DNA of 9,042 bases from Pelotomaculum_B sp041645005 (GCA_041645005.1 JBAZQW010000079.1:1-9042); one strand, 5' to 3'; positions 1 to 7,068 are shown, numbered from the stretch's first letter. Program-made: numbers and translations. Notes: a model not told the origin generated them from the sequence alone.

Positions 1-891
1 TACCTGAGAACACAGGGTCAGCCCATTGTGACCGTACAGAGGGGTTTGCAAGAGCTTGGCGGTCGCCTGCCGGCTGGCACAAAAATAAAAGGAGTCGGCA
101 CCACCGGCAGCGGCAGGAACCTGATCGGTGTTATTATCGGCGCTGACGCCGTTAAAAATGAGATTACTTCCCATGCTGTCGCCACTTCCCATGTTGTGCC
201 GGGAGTGCAGACCATTCTGGAAATAGGCGGGCAGGACTCAAAGATCATCATACTGCGCAACGGAGTAGTCTCGGATTTCGCAATGAATACTGTATGTGCC
301 GCGGGCACCGGTTCATTCCTGGATCAACAGGCTGCCCGCCTGAACATTCTCATAGAGGAGTTCGGGGAAATCGCCCTGCAGGCACAGTCGCCGGTCAGGA
401 TTGCCGGACGGTGCGCGGTGTTTGCGGAATCAGACATGATTCACAAGCAGCAAATGGGCTGCAGTCTGCCTGACATTTTGGCCGGACTGTGCGAAGCCCT
501 GGTGCGCAATTACCTTAATAATGTGGGCAAGGGCAAAGAAATTATAGCGCCGGTGGTATTCCAGGGTGGTGTGGCCGCCAATGTCGGTATGATCAGGGCT
601 TTTGAAAAAGAACTGGGGCTGCCTGTTAAAGTGCCTCCTTACTTTAACGTAATGGGGGCGGTGGGTGCGGCACTATTGTCCAGAGAAGCTGTGGCCAGAA
701 AAGGGCCAAGCTGTTTTAAGGGATTCAAGGTGTCCGAGATGAATTTTAAGACAGGAAGCTTTGAATGCTCCGGCTGCCCCAATCTTTGTGAGGTAATAGA
801 AATAAAAGAAGAAGGAATTATAATCGCCCGCTGGGGAGACCGCTGCGGCAAGTGGAGCAGCGCGGTGAAAAGGGAAGAAAAAATCAGCTGA
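1..891 (+). CDS. Acyl-CoA dehydratase activase (BadF/BadG/HgdC ATPase family), 5' end outside window
   Basis: The reading frame is open from base 1, and residues YLRTQG precede the first internal GTG (28), so the true start is upstream and the gene is cut by the window edge. Proteins of this family are homodimeric ATPases with one [4Fe-4S] cluster; they use ATP to push one low-potential electron into 2-hydroxyacyl-CoA dehydratases or benzoyl-CoA-type reductases in the cytoplasm of anaerobes. Visible ASKHA-fold motifs are GTTGSGR, EIGGQDSK, CAAGTG and a late FQGGVAAN. The two cluster-ligand cysteines known from HgdC are matched by TVCAAGTG (codon at 295) and RCAVFAES (codon at 412). About 40-50 N-terminal residues with the first phosphate motif should lie upstream. 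The C-terminus adds a cysteine-rich tail (CSGCPNLC plus DRCGKW) beyond the minimal activase. No dehydratase subunit gene is visible, so the client enzyme is unknown. Family assignment is firm; the substrate is not. Confidence 0.87.
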   Translation, partial: YLRTQGQPIVTVQRGLQELGGRLPAGTKIKGVGTTGSGRNLIGVIIGADAVKNEITSHAVATSHVVPGVQTILEIGGQDSKIIILRNGVVSDFAMNTVCAAGTGSFLDQQAARLNILIEEFGEIALQAQSPVRIAGRCAVFAESDMIHKQQMGCSLPDILAGLCEALVRNYLNNVGKGKEIIAPVVFQGGVAANVGMIRAFEKELGLPVKVPPYFNVMGAVGAALLSREAVARKGPSCFKGFKVSEMNFKTGSFECSGCPNLCEVIEIKEEGIIIARWGDRCGKWSSAVKREEKIS

Positions 892-915
892 AAGGTTACA
901 GCAGTTGCGTATAAT
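888..915 (+). promoter_or_regulatory. Candidate promoter for the trpB2 gene
   Basis: There is a perfect TATAAT at 910-915, with a four-of-six match to the -35 consensus (CTGAAA, 888-893) 16 bp upstream; the -35 overlaps the stop codon of the activase gene. The whole 116-bp gap is AT-rich and shows no terminator hairpin, so read-through from the activase gene is also possible. A second, weaker pair (TTGCTT 929-934, TAAAAT 953-958) could serve instead. Confidence 0.35.
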
Positions 916-1007
916 TTTAATTAATATATTGCTTTTGATAGATTATATTTGATAAAATGTTTTTAACTATTACCATTATTTCAGAGTAGAGAGGAGTAAG
1001 AGAAGAG

Positions 1008-2366
1008 ATGAGTGAAAAAACCAAAATTCTCTTGAAAGAAAAACACATGCCCAAGGCCTGGTACAACATTCAGGCGGACATGCCCAATCTGCCCAAACCA
1101 GCGCTGCACCCCGGCACCAAGCAGCCCGTGGGACCGGCGGATCTGTCGCCTATCTTCCCGATGGCTTTGATCGGGCAGGAAGTGACTCAGGAGCGCTGGG
1201 TGGAGATCCCGGAGGAGGTTCAGGAAATCTACCGCCTCTGGCGGCCGACACCGCTGCATAGAGCCCGGCGACTGGAGAAAGCCCTGGATACCCCGGCGAA
1301 GATTTACTACAAGTACGAAGGCGCCAGCCCCGCCGGCAGCCATAAATTGAACACAGCCGTCCCGCAGGCTTATTACAATAAAAAGGAAGGCATTAAACGC
1401 CTTGCCACCGAGACAGGCGCCGGTCAATGGGGCGTGGCCCTGTCCCAGGCCTGTAACTTCTTTGGCATGGAATGCACCGTATACATGGTTAAGGTCAGCT
1501 ACCACCAGAAACCATACCGCCGTACCATGATGCAGATTTTTGGCTCGGAGGTGTTTGCCAGCCCCAGTGAGCGCACCAACTCCGGCAGGGAGATCCTGAA
1601 GGCTGATCCTGACTCCCTGGGCAGTCTCGGCATCGCTATCAGCGAAGCGGTGGAAGATGCCGCCGGTCGTGAAGATACCAACTACGCCCTGGGCAGTGTC
1701 TTGAACCACGTCATGCTGCATCAAACCGTTATCGGGCTTGAGGCTAAAGAGCAATTAGAAAAAGTGGATGCGTACCCGGATGTGGTGATCGCCTGTTGCG
1801 GCGGCGGCAGCAACTTTAGCGGGACTGCCTTCCCCTTCGCTTATGATAAAATTGTCAAAGGCGCCAAAGTGAGGCTGTTGGCCGCGGAACCCAGCGCCTG
1901 CCCCACTTTGACCAGGGGACACTTTGGCTACGATTTCGGTGACGTGGCGGGGTTTACGCCGCTTCTTTGGATGTACACGCTGGGTAAGGACTTTATGCCC
2001 CCCGGCATTCACGCGGGCGGTTTGCGCTATCACGGCGACTCTCCTCTGGTGAGCCAGTTGGTTCACGATGGCATCGCCGAGGCCAGGGCTTACGGCCAAA
2101 CCGCGGTATTTCAATCAGCTATGATTTTCGCTAAATGCGAGGGGATCATCCCTGCTCCGGAATCCTCTCACGCCATCCACGCCGCTGTGGAAGAAGCATT
2201 AGCGGCCAAGGAGGCCGGTGAGGCCAGGACCATCCTCTTTAACCTCTCAGGTCACGGTCTGCTTGACCTGCCTTCTTATGAAACCTACCTGGAGGGCAAA
2301 TTGATAGATTACCCCCTGCCGGAGGAAAACTTGAAAGACGCGCTTAGCAAGCTGCCGCAGGTATAA
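1008..2366 (+). CDS. trpB: TrpB2-type tryptophan synthase beta-like enzyme (PLP-dependent)
   Basis: This is a cytoplasmic fold-type II pyridoxal-phosphate enzyme that condenses indole with a serine-derived aminoacrylate to make L-tryptophan. The Schiff-base lysine is K113 in GSHKLNTA. The catalytic glutamate is E135 in ETGAGQWG, where the Trp in place of His is typical of the TrpB2 branch. The phosphate-binding loop is GGGSN (265-269), and SGHG (414-417) is the late cofactor-contact motif. At 452 residues, with an N-terminal extension before the RPTPLHRA segment, it fits TrpB2 rather than the shorter TrpB1 of about 400. ATG 1008 follows GAGGAG at 991-996. No trpA or other trp biosynthetic gene is adjacent. 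TrpB2 proteins usually lack the TrpA contact surface, and some prefer O-phosphoserine over serine; whether this one does cannot be read from the sequence. It is flanked by its own terminator and is probably monocistronic or the tail of an upstream unit. Confidence 0.93.
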   Translation: MSEKTKILLKEKHMPKAWYNIQADMPNLPKPALHPGTKQPVGPADLSPIFPMALIGQEVTQERWVEIPEEVQEIYRLWRPTPLHRARRLEKALDTPAKIYYKYEGASPAGSHKLNTAVPQAYYNKKEGIKRLATETGAGQWGVALSQACNFFGMECTVYMVKVSYHQKPYRRTMMQIFGSEVFASPSERTNSGREILKADPDSLGSLGIAISEAVEDAAGREDTNYALGSVLNHVMLHQTVIGLEAKEQLEKVDAYPDVVIACCGGGSNFSGTAFPFAYDKIVKGAKVRLLAAEPSACPTLTRGHFGYDFGDVAGFTPLLWMYTLGKDFMPPGIHAGGLRYHGDSPLVSQLVHDGIAEARAYGQTAVFQSAMIFAKCEGIIPAPESSHAIHAAVEEALAAKEAGEARTILFNLSGHGLLDLPSYETYLEGKLIDYPLPEENLKDALSKLPQV

Positions 2367-2386
2367 GGAAGTATGAGATGACTAAG

Positions 2387-2419
2387 AGGGGCGCTCCAAG
2401 CTGGAGCGCCCCTTATTAT
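2387..2419 (+). terminator. Intrinsic terminator after trpB2
   Basis: A perfect 11-bp stem (AGGGGCGCTCC at 2387-2397 with GGAGCGCCCCT at 2403-2413) closes a 5-nt loop AAGCT. One inner A-T pair can lengthen it to 12 bp. It is followed by the AT-rich tract TATTAT. It lies 20 nt after the trpB2 stop. The U-tract is interrupted, so the 3' tail is less than ideal, but the stem is very stable. Confidence 0.85.
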
Positions 2420-2462
2420 CTAATAACCATTATTGACTGATTTAAATAAATCATGCGTTTCC

Positions 2463-2560
2463 AATGGGGACATTCCATCGGGGACATTCCATCGGGGACA
2501 TTCCAATGGGGACATTCCATCGGGGACATTCCATCGGGGACATTCCATCGGGGACATTCC
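2463..2560. repeat. Seven-copy 14-bp tandem array, built as a duplicated 42-bp block
   Basis: The core GGGGACATTCC occurs exactly seven times, at 2466, 2480, 2494, 2508, 2522, 2536 and 2550, with a strict 14-bp period. The 3-nt linkers before the cores read aat, atc, atc, aat, atc, atc, atc. Bases 2463-2504 and 2505-2546 are therefore an exact 42-bp direct duplication, followed by one extra atc copy. All copies of the core are identical, which points to recent expansion. Similar GGGGAC-type palindromic repeats are scattered in genomes of Firmicutes and Deltaproteobacteria, often near REP-associated (Y1-type) transposases; linking this array to them is inference. Confidence 0.95.
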
Positions 2561-2580
2561 TCTGCAGGAGGTGTGTCCCC
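2550..2580. repeat. REP-like imperfect palindrome at the end of the array
   Basis: The last array copy forms one arm, GGGGACATTCCTC (2550-2562), which pairs with GAGGTGTGTCCCC (2568-2580) across the loop TGCAG. The 13-bp stem has one G-T wobble and one T-T mismatch. It lacks a following T-run, so it is not a good terminator on the plus strand. The design, a G-tetrad at the foot with a bulged stem, is like REP elements mobilised by Y1 transposases; that likeness is structural only. Confidence 0.7.
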
Positions 2581-2613
2581 TCTCCGCTGTCGGAGGTGTG
2601 TCCCCTTTCCGCT
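2567..2613. repeat. Two 22-nt direct repeats, partly inverse to the 14-bp array
   Basis: GGAGGTGTGTCCCC followed by T-[CT]-TCCGCT occurs at 2567-2588 and 2592-2613, 25 bp apart, with a single difference (C/T) between copies. TGTCCCC in these copies is the reverse complement of GGGGACA in the array, so the whole 2463-2613 block is seven forward and two reverse copies of one related motif, able to form alternative hairpins. Confidence 0.85.
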
Positions 2614-2648
2614 AACGAATAAATTCGCACCTACGACCAAACGGGCGC

Positions 2649-2677
2649 TTCTTTTGGCAACTGTAATGTGATATAAT
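2649..2677 (+). promoter_or_regulatory. Extended -10 promoter of the cca/M50/trpS operon
   Basis: TGATATAAT at 2669-2677 is a perfect extended -10 (TGn plus TATAAT). The -35 at the right distance (TTCTTT, 2649-2654) is poor, as is usual for extended -10 promoters; the better TTGGCA at 2654-2659 is only 12 bp away and too close. Transcription should start near 2684, giving a leader of roughly 25 nt with no room for a T-box or riboswitch. Confidence 0.7.
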
Positions 2678-2697
2678 ATGTTGCATATTTTGTAAGC

Positions 2698-2703
2698 GGA
2701 GGT
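2698..2703 (+). promoter_or_regulatory. Ribosome binding site fixing the GTG start of cca
   Basis: GGAGGT at 2698-2703 is a full Shine-Dalgarno match, 6 nt before GTG 2710. It supports the GTG start, directly followed by the DHH-domain motif THTNTDMDA, which sits at the extreme N-terminus in related proteins. Confidence 0.85.
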
Positions 2704-2709
2704 CTAACG

Positions 2710-5349
2710 GTGGAAATAATCACTACCCATACTAATACAGATATGGACGCTCTCGCTTCCATGGTAGCCGCGCAAAAGCTTTACCCGGGCGCGGTAATGG
2801 TTTTTCCCGGCCCTCTCCTGAAAAATGTTGAGGAGTTTATGGCCCTGCATAAAGACACTTTGAATGTGAGAGCGGTCAGAGACATTGAGCCCGATTTAAT
2901 TGAGAGAGTGATCCTGGTCGACACGAAGTCACCTGGCCGTCTGGATAAGCTGGCCCAACTGCTGGAGAAACCTGGCATTGACATACATATATATGACCAT
3001 CATCCCCGCGGCGAGGGCGATGCCAGGGGTAAGCTGGAAGTGGTTGAAATGGTAGGGGCTACCACAACACTGCTGGTGGAAAAGATTATCGAGAAGAACT
3101 TAAAAATCACCCCGATGGAGGCGACGGTGCTTTCCCTGGGTATCTATGAGGACACCGGGGCACTGGTGTTTTCCAGCACAACGCCGAGAGACGCCGGGGC
3201 GGTTTCCTATTTGCTGGCTCAGGGAGCCAATCTTGCCGTGATTGCAGAGTTTCTGGAACGTCCCCTCACTGAGGAGCAGCGATCTTTACTAAAAGCGCTG
3301 CTGGTCTCGGCTGAACGTTATGAGATAAACGGGATCAAGTTTCTGATCGCTAAAGGCAACGTGGATGAGTTGGTTGGAGGTCTCGATCTTTTAACTCATA
3401 AACTGGTTGATTTCGCCCACCTGGACGCTGTTTTCACCGTGGTGGAAATGGAAGACCGTGTCTATATAGTGGCGCGCAGCAATATTCCAGAGGTGAGCGT
3501 CAAAGATATTCTTGACGTTTTTGGCGGAGGGGGACACCCGTCGGCCGCTTCGGCCATCATTAAGAAGGCAAAGCTGAAAGATGTGGCGGAACTTCTTCTT
3601 GAGACTATCCGTTCCAAAGCCCGGCCGGCGACTACCGCTGCTGATATTATGTCAAGCCCGGTAAAAACTATAACTCAGGAAATGGTTATTGAAGAGGCGG
3701 GGCGGATCATGCTCAGGTATGGCCACACCGGCCTGCCGGTTGTAAAAGGTGAGCTTGTGGTAGGTGTGATCTCCCGCCGCGACGTTGAAAAAGCAACCCA
3801 CCACGGTCTCGGTCATGCTCCTGTAAAAGGGTTCATGACCAATAACCCGGTTACCGCCAGCCCCGGGACGCCTGTTTCTGTGGTCCGTGAACTGATGATT
3901 GAGCATGATATAGGAAGGCTGCCGGTGCTTAAAGAGGGCAAACTGGTGGGTATCGTATCCCGGACCGATGTTCTGCGTACGCTGCACGGTGAGGTGCAGG
4001 CAAGGCATGAGAAAATACACAGCGGTGTTAGCTGTGACAAACCGGACAAAAACATTCGGGAGCTGATGTACCGGGGATTGCCCGCGGAATATGTGCAGAT
4101 CCTGGAATATGCCGGTGCGGTGGCCGCCAAACTGGGCTATAAGGTTTTTGCGGCGGGAGGCATTGTGCGCGACCTGCTGCTGGGCATGGACTGCCTTGAC
4201 ATCGATCTTGTTGTTGAAGGGGACGGCATCGAGTTGGCCCGCGCGCTCAGTTTGGAATACGGCGGCAGGGTCCGGGTCCACCCGAAATTCTATACCGCCA
4301 CTGTATATTTTACAGACGGCCGGCAGGTAGATGTGGCCACGGCGCGTGTTGAGTTTTATCAGTACCCGGCGGCCATGCCGCAGATAGAAACATCTTCCCT
4401 GCACCAGGACCTGTACCGGCGTGATTTTACCATAAACGCCATGGCGGTTTCGCTTAACAAAGATGATTTTGGTGATGTTGTTGATTTCTTTGGCGGAAGA
4501 GAGGACCTGGAGCGGGGTGTGCTGCGGGTGCTGCACAATTTAAGCTTTATTGAAGATCCGACCAGGGTTTTAAGAGGGATAAGGTTTGAAAAACGATATA
4601 ATATCAACCTGGAGCCCCAAACTTTAAAATTAGCCAGAGAGGCTGTGCAAAACAAAATGCTCGCCAGGGTTTCACTGGAGCGGGTTTGGGAGGAACTGAG
4701 GTATATCCTGCTGGAGCCCCGCCCAAGCCTCGGACTGGCACGCCTGGTAGAGCTGCAGTTATGGGACTATCTTTTCCCCGGTGTGTTGTATGCGGAAGGC
4801 AAAGAGGTGTTGGATGAGCTGCACCGTTCCATCAAGGTGCTGCGTTCCTGGGACCTGGCGGAACCTGACGAACCATGGATGGTTTACCTGATCGCGGTCC
4901 TGCACCAGACGGACGGCGACAAAGCCAGGGAGATCTGCCTGAGGTATCATCTTAACAAAAGGCAGTTGGAAAAAGTGTCAGCTGCTTTGAGAGGCTGGCG
5001 CGGCGTTATGGAAGGGCTTAATCATGTGGACGGCCTGACCATGAGTGAGTTGGCCAGGCGGGTTATGTCCGTGCCGAGAGAATGTTATCCACTTATATTA
5101 GCCTACCTCGTCAACTATGTCACCAGAAGGAGGTTCCGCCAGGTTCTTACCGCCATATGTTACGATAAGCCGTCGATTAACGGCAAAGACCTTCGTTCTT
5201 TAGGCTTTAAACCGGGACCAGCTTTTAAGATGGCGCTGGAAGCGGTCTGGCAGGCCCGCATTGACGGACTGGTGCGGACCAGGCAGGAAGAGCTCAGCTA
5301 TGTGAAGGAATACTTGTCCGGTTACGAAGGAGCGATAAACGATGTTTGA
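2710..5349 (+). CDS. cca: DHH-CBS-tRNA nucleotidyltransferase fusion (CCA-adding enzyme type)
   Basis: This 879-residue cytoplasmic protein has three parts. Residues 1-300 are a DHH/DHHA1 phosphoesterase with metal-ligand motifs intact: H7-N9-D11-D13, D71, DHH 96-98, D148, and GGGGHPSAAS at 272-281. Residues about 311-428 are a CBS pair (DIMSSPV and FMTNNPV starts), usually an adenine-nucleotide sensor. Residues about 455-879 are a class II nucleotidyltransferase: GGIVRD (483-488), the catalytic DID (497-499), RRDFTINAMA (570-579) and EDPTR (615-619, matching the EDxxR nucleotide-selection motif). It should add or repair the 3' CCA of tRNA. Long fusions of this layout exist in clostridia and Aquifex; in Aquifex CC- and A-addition are split between two paralogues, so this enzyme may do CCA, CC or A only. 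Plain bacterial CCA enzymes have about 400-450 residues. It is first in an operon and overlaps the next gene. Cleavage by the DHH part, and its substrate, are inferred. Confidence 0.93.
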   Translation: MEIITTHTNTDMDALASMVAAQKLYPGAVMVFPGPLLKNVEEFMALHKDTLNVRAVRDIEPDLIERVILVDTKSPGRLDKLAQLLEKPGIDIHIYDHHPRGEGDARGKLEVVEMVGATTTLLVEKIIEKNLKITPMEATVLSLGIYEDTGALVFSSTTPRDAGAVSYLLAQGANLAVIAEFLERPLTEEQRSLLKALLVSAERYEINGIKFLIAKGNVDELVGGLDLLTHKLVDFAHLDAVFTVVEMEDRVYIVARSNIPEVSVKDILDVFGGGGHPSAASAIIKKAKLKDVAELLLETIRSKARPATTAADIMSSPVKTITQEMVIEEAGRIMLRYGHTGLPVVKGELVVGVISRRDVEKATHHGLGHAPVKGFMTNNPVTASPGTPVSVVRELMIEHDIGRLPVLKEGKLVGIVSRTDVLRTLHGEVQARHEKIHSGVSCDKPDKNIRELMYRGLPAEYVQILEYAGAVAAKLGYKVFAAGGIVRDLLLGMDCLDIDLVVEGDGIELARALSLEYGGRVRVHPKFYTATVYFTDGRQVDVATARVEFYQYPAAMPQIETSSLHQDLYRRDFTINAMAVSLNKDDFGDVVDFFGGREDLERGVLRVLHNLSFIEDPTRVLRGIRFEKRYNINLEPQTLKLAREAVQNKMLARVSLERVWEELRYILLEPRPSLGLARLVELQLWDYLFPGVLYAEGKEVLDELHRSIKVLRSWDLAEPDEPWMVYLIAVLHQTDGDKAREICLRYHLNKRQLEKVSAALRGWRGVMEGLNHVDGLTMSELARRVMSVPRECYPLILAYLVNYVTRRRFRQVLTAICYDKPSINGKDLRSLGFKPGPAFKMALEAVWQARIDGLVRTRQEELSYVKEYLSGYEGAINDV

Positions 5350-5974
5350 TTTTCCAAGCTTGCAAAGCATAGCCTTAATGCTGCCGGCAATTGTCCTGGG
5401 CCTGACCTTTCACGAGTACGCCCACGGCCTGGTGGCCTACCGTCTGGGAGATAATACCGCTCGTGATTACGGCCGGCTTACGCTTAACCCGGTGGCGCAT
5501 GTGGATCCCGTGGGACTGATTCTGCTTTTTCTGGCCGGGTTTGGCTGGGCTAAACCAGTTCCGGTGAACCCTTATAATCTTAAAGGGGATGTTAAGAGGG
5601 GCATGCTTTTAGTATCCCTGGCCGGTCCGGCCATGAACTTACTGCTGGCTATAGCCGCGGCGGTTATTTGGGGCGCGCTGGCCGGATTGAAACTGCCTTA
5701 TTTCAATGATATCATGAGATACATCATTCAGATCAACGTGGTGCTGGCTATCTTTAACCTGATCCCGGTGCCTCCCCTGGATGGCTCAAAAATTCTGGCG
5801 GGGATCCTGCCCGGCCAGCAGAAATGGCTATACCAGCTTGAAACGTACGGAGTGATTATTTTAATCCTGCTGGTGTTTACAGGGGCAATAGGATTTATCT
5901 TTAATATTTTTGTAAGGCCTATCGTCATAGCTTTATTTTCACTCGCCGGATTTATTTCAAGCCTGACATTGTAA
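5342..5974 (+). CDS. Site-2 protease family (M50) membrane metalloprotease
   Basis: This is a 210-residue integral membrane zinc protease of the small M50 branch. HEYAH (24-28) in the first helix is the HExxH zinc site, and D147 in NLIPVPPLDGSKIL is the expected third ligand. AGPAMN (94-99) is the conserved mid-membrane turn. Hydrophobic segments lie at about 8-30, 55-70, 88-115, 127-145, 167-190 and 192-209. Such proteases cut substrates within the membrane; targets of this widespread short form are mostly unknown. It has no PDZ domain and no CBS domain, unlike RseP or the SpoIVFB-CBS forms. ATG 5342 overlaps the cca stop by 8 nt and is served by GAAGGAG at 5326-5332, so the two genes are translationally coupled. 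No regulatory partner is encoded nearby. Confidence 0.93.
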   Translation: MFDFPSLQSIALMLPAIVLGLTFHEYAHGLVAYRLGDNTARDYGRLTLNPVAHVDPVGLILLFLAGFGWAKPVPVNPYNLKGDVKRGMLLVSLAGPAMNLLLAIAAAVIWGALAGLKLPYFNDIMRYIIQINVVLAIFNLIPVPPLDGSKILAGILPGQQKWLYQLETYGVIILILLVFTGAIGFIFNIFVRPIVIALFSLAGFISSLTL

Positions 5975-6009
5975 ACAAACGGCTCACACCGAAGAATAGG
6001 AGGTCTATC

Positions 6010-6984
6010 ATGCGTATTCTTTCAGGTATTCAACCCTCGGGCTCCCTGCACCTGGGCAATTATTTCGGGATGATGAAAAGGATGGTGGATTACCAGGAAA
6101 ATAACGAGTTGTTTTGTTTTCTGGTTAACTACCACGCCCTGACTTCCGTATTCGATGCTCCTTTCTTAAGGCGCCAGACTTACGAAGCGGCCTGTGATTT
6201 TCTGGCCCTGGGGCTTGATCCCGTTAAATCGGTGTTCTGGGTGCAGTCCGACGTGCCGGAGGTAACCGAGTTGACCTGGCTTCTCGCCAATGTAACCGGC
6301 ATGGGGTTGCTCGAGCGAAACCATTCTTACAAGGACAAAATCGCTAAAGGCATCCCCGCCAGCCAGGGTTTATTCTCCTACCCGGTGCTGATGGCGGCTG
6401 ACATCTTGCTTTACGGGGCTGAAAAGGTGCCTGTCGGTAAGGATCAGAAGCAGCACCTCGAGATTTCCAGGGATATTGCCTTCCGGTTCAACAGCACTTA
6501 CGGCGAGACCTTTGTGGTGCCTGAGCCGGATATTGAAGATGACTTGGCGGTAGTGCCGGGGATTGACGGACAAAAGATGTCCAAATCATACGGCAACGCC
6601 ATCGAGATTTTCAGCGATGAAAAATCACTGAAGAAAAAAGTTATGAGCATTAAGACTGACTCTACGCCTGTGGATCAACCAAAGCCGGTTGAGGGGAACC
6701 CTTTATATGAAATTTATGCGCTTTTTTTAGATGAGCAGGGCAAAGAAGAGCTTAAAGAGAGGTTTCTCACCCCCGGCCTTAAATATGGTGACGTGAAAAA
6801 AGAAATTTTCGGCGTCATCTGGGATTACTTTAAGCCATACAGGAATGAGCGGAAAAGACTGGCCGGGGACAGGCAATTTGTGGTGGGCACCATGCGGGAA
6901 GGCGCCCGCAAAGCAAGACAGGTTGCTGCTGTATACCTGGAGAAGGCCAGACGAAACGTGGGATTGGATTATTGGAATGAATGA
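6010..6984 (+). CDS. trpS: Tryptophanyl-tRNA synthetase
   Basis: This cytoplasmic class I aminoacyl-tRNA synthetase activates L-tryptophan with ATP and charges tRNA-Trp. The HIGH-type signature is HLGN (14-17) after SGIQPSGS, and the KMSKS loop is exact at 189-193. MAADILLY (D131) and GKDQKQHLE are the tryptophan and dimer-interface motifs of bacterial TrpRS. At 324 residues it has the usual bacterial length and no extension. ATG 6010 is preceded by AGGAGGT (5998-6004), five bases away. The 35-bp gap after the protease gene holds no promoter or T-box, so it should be transcribed with cca and the protease gene. A terminator follows directly. Confidence 0.97.
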   Translation: MRILSGIQPSGSLHLGNYFGMMKRMVDYQENNELFCFLVNYHALTSVFDAPFLRRQTYEAACDFLALGLDPVKSVFWVQSDVPEVTELTWLLANVTGMGLLERNHSYKDKIAKGIPASQGLFSYPVLMAADILLYGAEKVPVGKDQKQHLEISRDIAFRFNSTYGETFVVPEPDIEDDLAVVPGIDGQKMSKSYGNAIEIFSDEKSLKKKVMSIKTDSTPVDQPKPVEGNPLYEIYALFLDEQGKEELKERFLTPGLKYGDVKKEIFGVIWDYFKPYRNERKRLAGDRQFVVGTMREGARKARQVAAVYLEKARRNVGLDYWNE

Positions 6985-7001
6985 AATATAGATTTAATAT
7001 T

Positions 7002-7035
7002 AGACCAACTGGTTTTTAACCGGGTGGTCTTTTTT
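7002..7035 (+). terminator. Intrinsic terminator after trpS
   Basis: A 13-bp stem (7002-7014 with 7018-7030; one G-T wobble, one A-G mismatch) and a 3-nt TTT loop are followed by six T residues (7030-7035). It begins 17 nt after the trpS stop and ends the operon. Confidence 0.88.
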
Positions 7036-7045
7036 GTATAACGAA

Positions 7046-7068
7046 AACCACCTGCTATGCAGGTGGTT
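7046..7068. repeat. Perfect 10-bp hairpin, possible IS200/IS605 left-end structure
   Basis: AACCACCTGC (7046-7055) and GCAGGTGGTT (7059-7068) pair perfectly around TAT. It lies 11 nt beyond the trpS terminator and about 80 nt before the TnpA-like frame. That matches the single-strand hairpin that Y1 transposases recognise at the left end of IS200/IS605 elements. It could also act as a weak minus-strand terminator, since TTTTCG follows the stem on that strand. The IS role is inferred from position. Confidence 0.55.

Larger units (their letters stand above)
2420..2709. other. Intergenic spacer between trpB2 and the cca operon
   Basis: This stretch holds no credible gene. It contains, in order, a short inverted repeat GATTTA/TAAATC around 2439-2452, the 14-bp tandem array, the opposite-sense 22-nt repeat pair, an unremarkable stretch (2614-2660), and then the extended -10 promoter and ribosome binding site of the downstream operon. 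Open frames crossing the array on both strands are low-complexity translations of the repeat unit and are not treated as genes. Confidence 0.8.

Noticed and set aside
981..1754. Minus-strand open frame of about 257 codons opposite trpB2
   Set aside because: The plus strand carries intact TrpB catalytic motifs through the same bases. The antisense translation shows no known domain or ribosome site.
2463..2560. CRISPR array
   Set aside because: The units are 14 bp with 3-nt linkers. There are no unique spacers of 25-40 bp, and no cas genes are present.
2466..2560. Array as a set of regulator-binding sites (iterons)
   Set aside because: The seven cores resemble iterons, but there is no replication initiator gene or DnaA box nearby, and the 14-bp step is not helically phased. 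The inverse copies fit a REP-like repeat better.
2416..2671. Open frames on both strands over the 14-bp array, with repeating peptide such as GDIPSGTFHRG
   Set aside because: The peptides are translations of the tandem repeat, whose 42-bp block is a multiple of three and so stays open. They have no ribosome site, family signature or unique sequence.
2684..2709. T-box or other riboswitch controlling the operon with trpS
   Set aside because: The predicted leader is only about 25 nt, and the 35-bp gap before trpS is also too short for a T-box.
3652..4536. Long minus-strand open frame inside cca
   Set aside because: It runs opposite the well-conserved CBS and nucleotidyltransferase coding sequence, has no family similarity that I recognise, and is explained by GC-rich codon structure.
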